From positions 1 through 64,000 of the forward strand of contig JADJYG010000016.1 of the NCBI GenBank assembly GCA_016719895.1: DNA of 64,000 nt, given 5' to 3'. The position numbers and the translations under genes were made by a program. The notes under the pieces were generated by a model. It worked only from the letters and a program-made list of their open reading frames with translations, searched no databases and was not told the origin of the DNA. How positions within the stretch are numbered: the stretch's first letter is position 1; the number at the start of each line of letters is the position of its first letter. Below, piece by piece: positions 63,889 through 64,000 of the stretch. The stretch is from Saprospirales bacterium. GTDB lineage: Bacteria; Bacteroidota; Bacteroidia; Chitinophagales; Saprospiraceae.

Positions 63889-64000
63889 ATGGACGGCCAA
63901 AGTTTAAACATCACCGAAGAACGCATCCAGCAACTACGCGAAATCTTTCCCGAAGTATTTTCCGAAGGCAAAATTGACTTCAACCGACTCAAAGACGTGT
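63889..64000 (+). CDS. N-terminus of a type III restriction-modification methyltransferase (partial)
   Basis: The ATG at 63889 opens MDGQSLNITEERIQQLREIF then PEVFSEGKIDFNRLKDV, cut by the window end. This start (ITxERIxxLxxxFPEVFxEGKIDFxxLK) is typical of Mod subunits of type III systems, which methylate adenine. The catalytic motifs DPPY and the FxGxG loop would lie outside the window. If correct, the island carries a restriction-modification system. Confidence 0.65.
   Translation, partial: MDGQSLNITEERIQQLREIFPEVFSEGKIDFNRLKDV

Overview
The window looks like a chromosome segment of a Bacteroidota bacterium, most likely from the Saprospiria. This is inferred from gene content and was not computed. 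The signs are type IX secretion C-terminal domains, gliding genes gldA and gldF, a SprB-type surface protein, the families DUF4271, DUF1460 and DUF547, a propeller-type sensor kinase, and the promoter box TAnnTTTG. Positions 1 to about 57.7 kb are G+C-rich. From about 57.7 kb the DNA is visibly richer in A+T.

Layout. 0-8 kb: DUF4271 protein, purA, an RND efflux adaptor with its TolC partner, an M14 peptidase, and a decayed copy of a small-protein/nucleotidyltransferase pair. 8-14 kb: a xisI/xisH pair, a beta-helix lipoprotein and a fragment of another, a TerB-like protein, and a membrane gene split by nested palindromes. 14-19.2 kb: a giant surface protein with a peptidase S74 chaperone domain and one homopolymer frameshift, a dead ISAs1-type insertion sequence with long inverted ends, and a 1 kb block of inverted and tandem repeats. 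19.2-26.6 kb: a T9SS cargo protein, a large membrane protein with a TIR/SIR2-like domain, and a sensor kinase and response regulator separated by an intact copy of the small-protein/nucleotidyltransferase pair. 27-37 kb: a TsdA-like cytochrome, FAS1 protein, MFS transporter, ruvC, paaH-paaI, a SprB/CHU_C protein, a second TolC, and an HD plus Pycsar-type membrane protein. 37.5-45.5 kb: tRNA-Leu, dnaJ (internally deleted) with grpE, TlpA, flavin reductase, DUF1460, OmpA, gldF/gldA and DUF547 genes. 45.5-49 kb: a CRISPR array of 24 repeats without cas genes in the window, bracketed by a dispersed tandem repeat. 49-57.7 kb: thioredoxin-like protein, aminopeptidase P, gcvH, MFS transporter, fabG, DUF3089 hydrolase and M48 lipoprotein. 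57.7-64 kb: a FISUMP fragment, a Fic protein, then a genomic island that starts in a tRNA-Val 3' fragment. The island carries a tyrosine integrase, a probable toxin-antitoxin-chaperone cluster, a frameshifted DUF5677 gene and the start of a type III DNA methyltransferase cut by the window edge.

Most noteworthy are: (1) a duplicated two-gene module of a 68-residue protein and a minimal nucleotidyltransferase, one copy lying between a sensor kinase and its regulator; (2) a toxin/HTH/SecB-like cluster in the island with a nonsense codon and a frameshift; (3) a dispersed repeat family built on the motif GGACAGGATTAACAGGAT that sits against stop codons at six loci, brackets the CRISPR array and even supplies C-terminal codons; (4) a DnaJ lacking its HPD motif; (5) an HD/Pycsar-effector-like fusion with a degenerate HD motif; (6) five genes with the exact layout TAnnTTTG-N4-ATG, suggesting leaderless mRNAs. 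Several genes carry one-base frameshifts, two of them in six-base homopolymers, so assembly error must be weighed against real decay.
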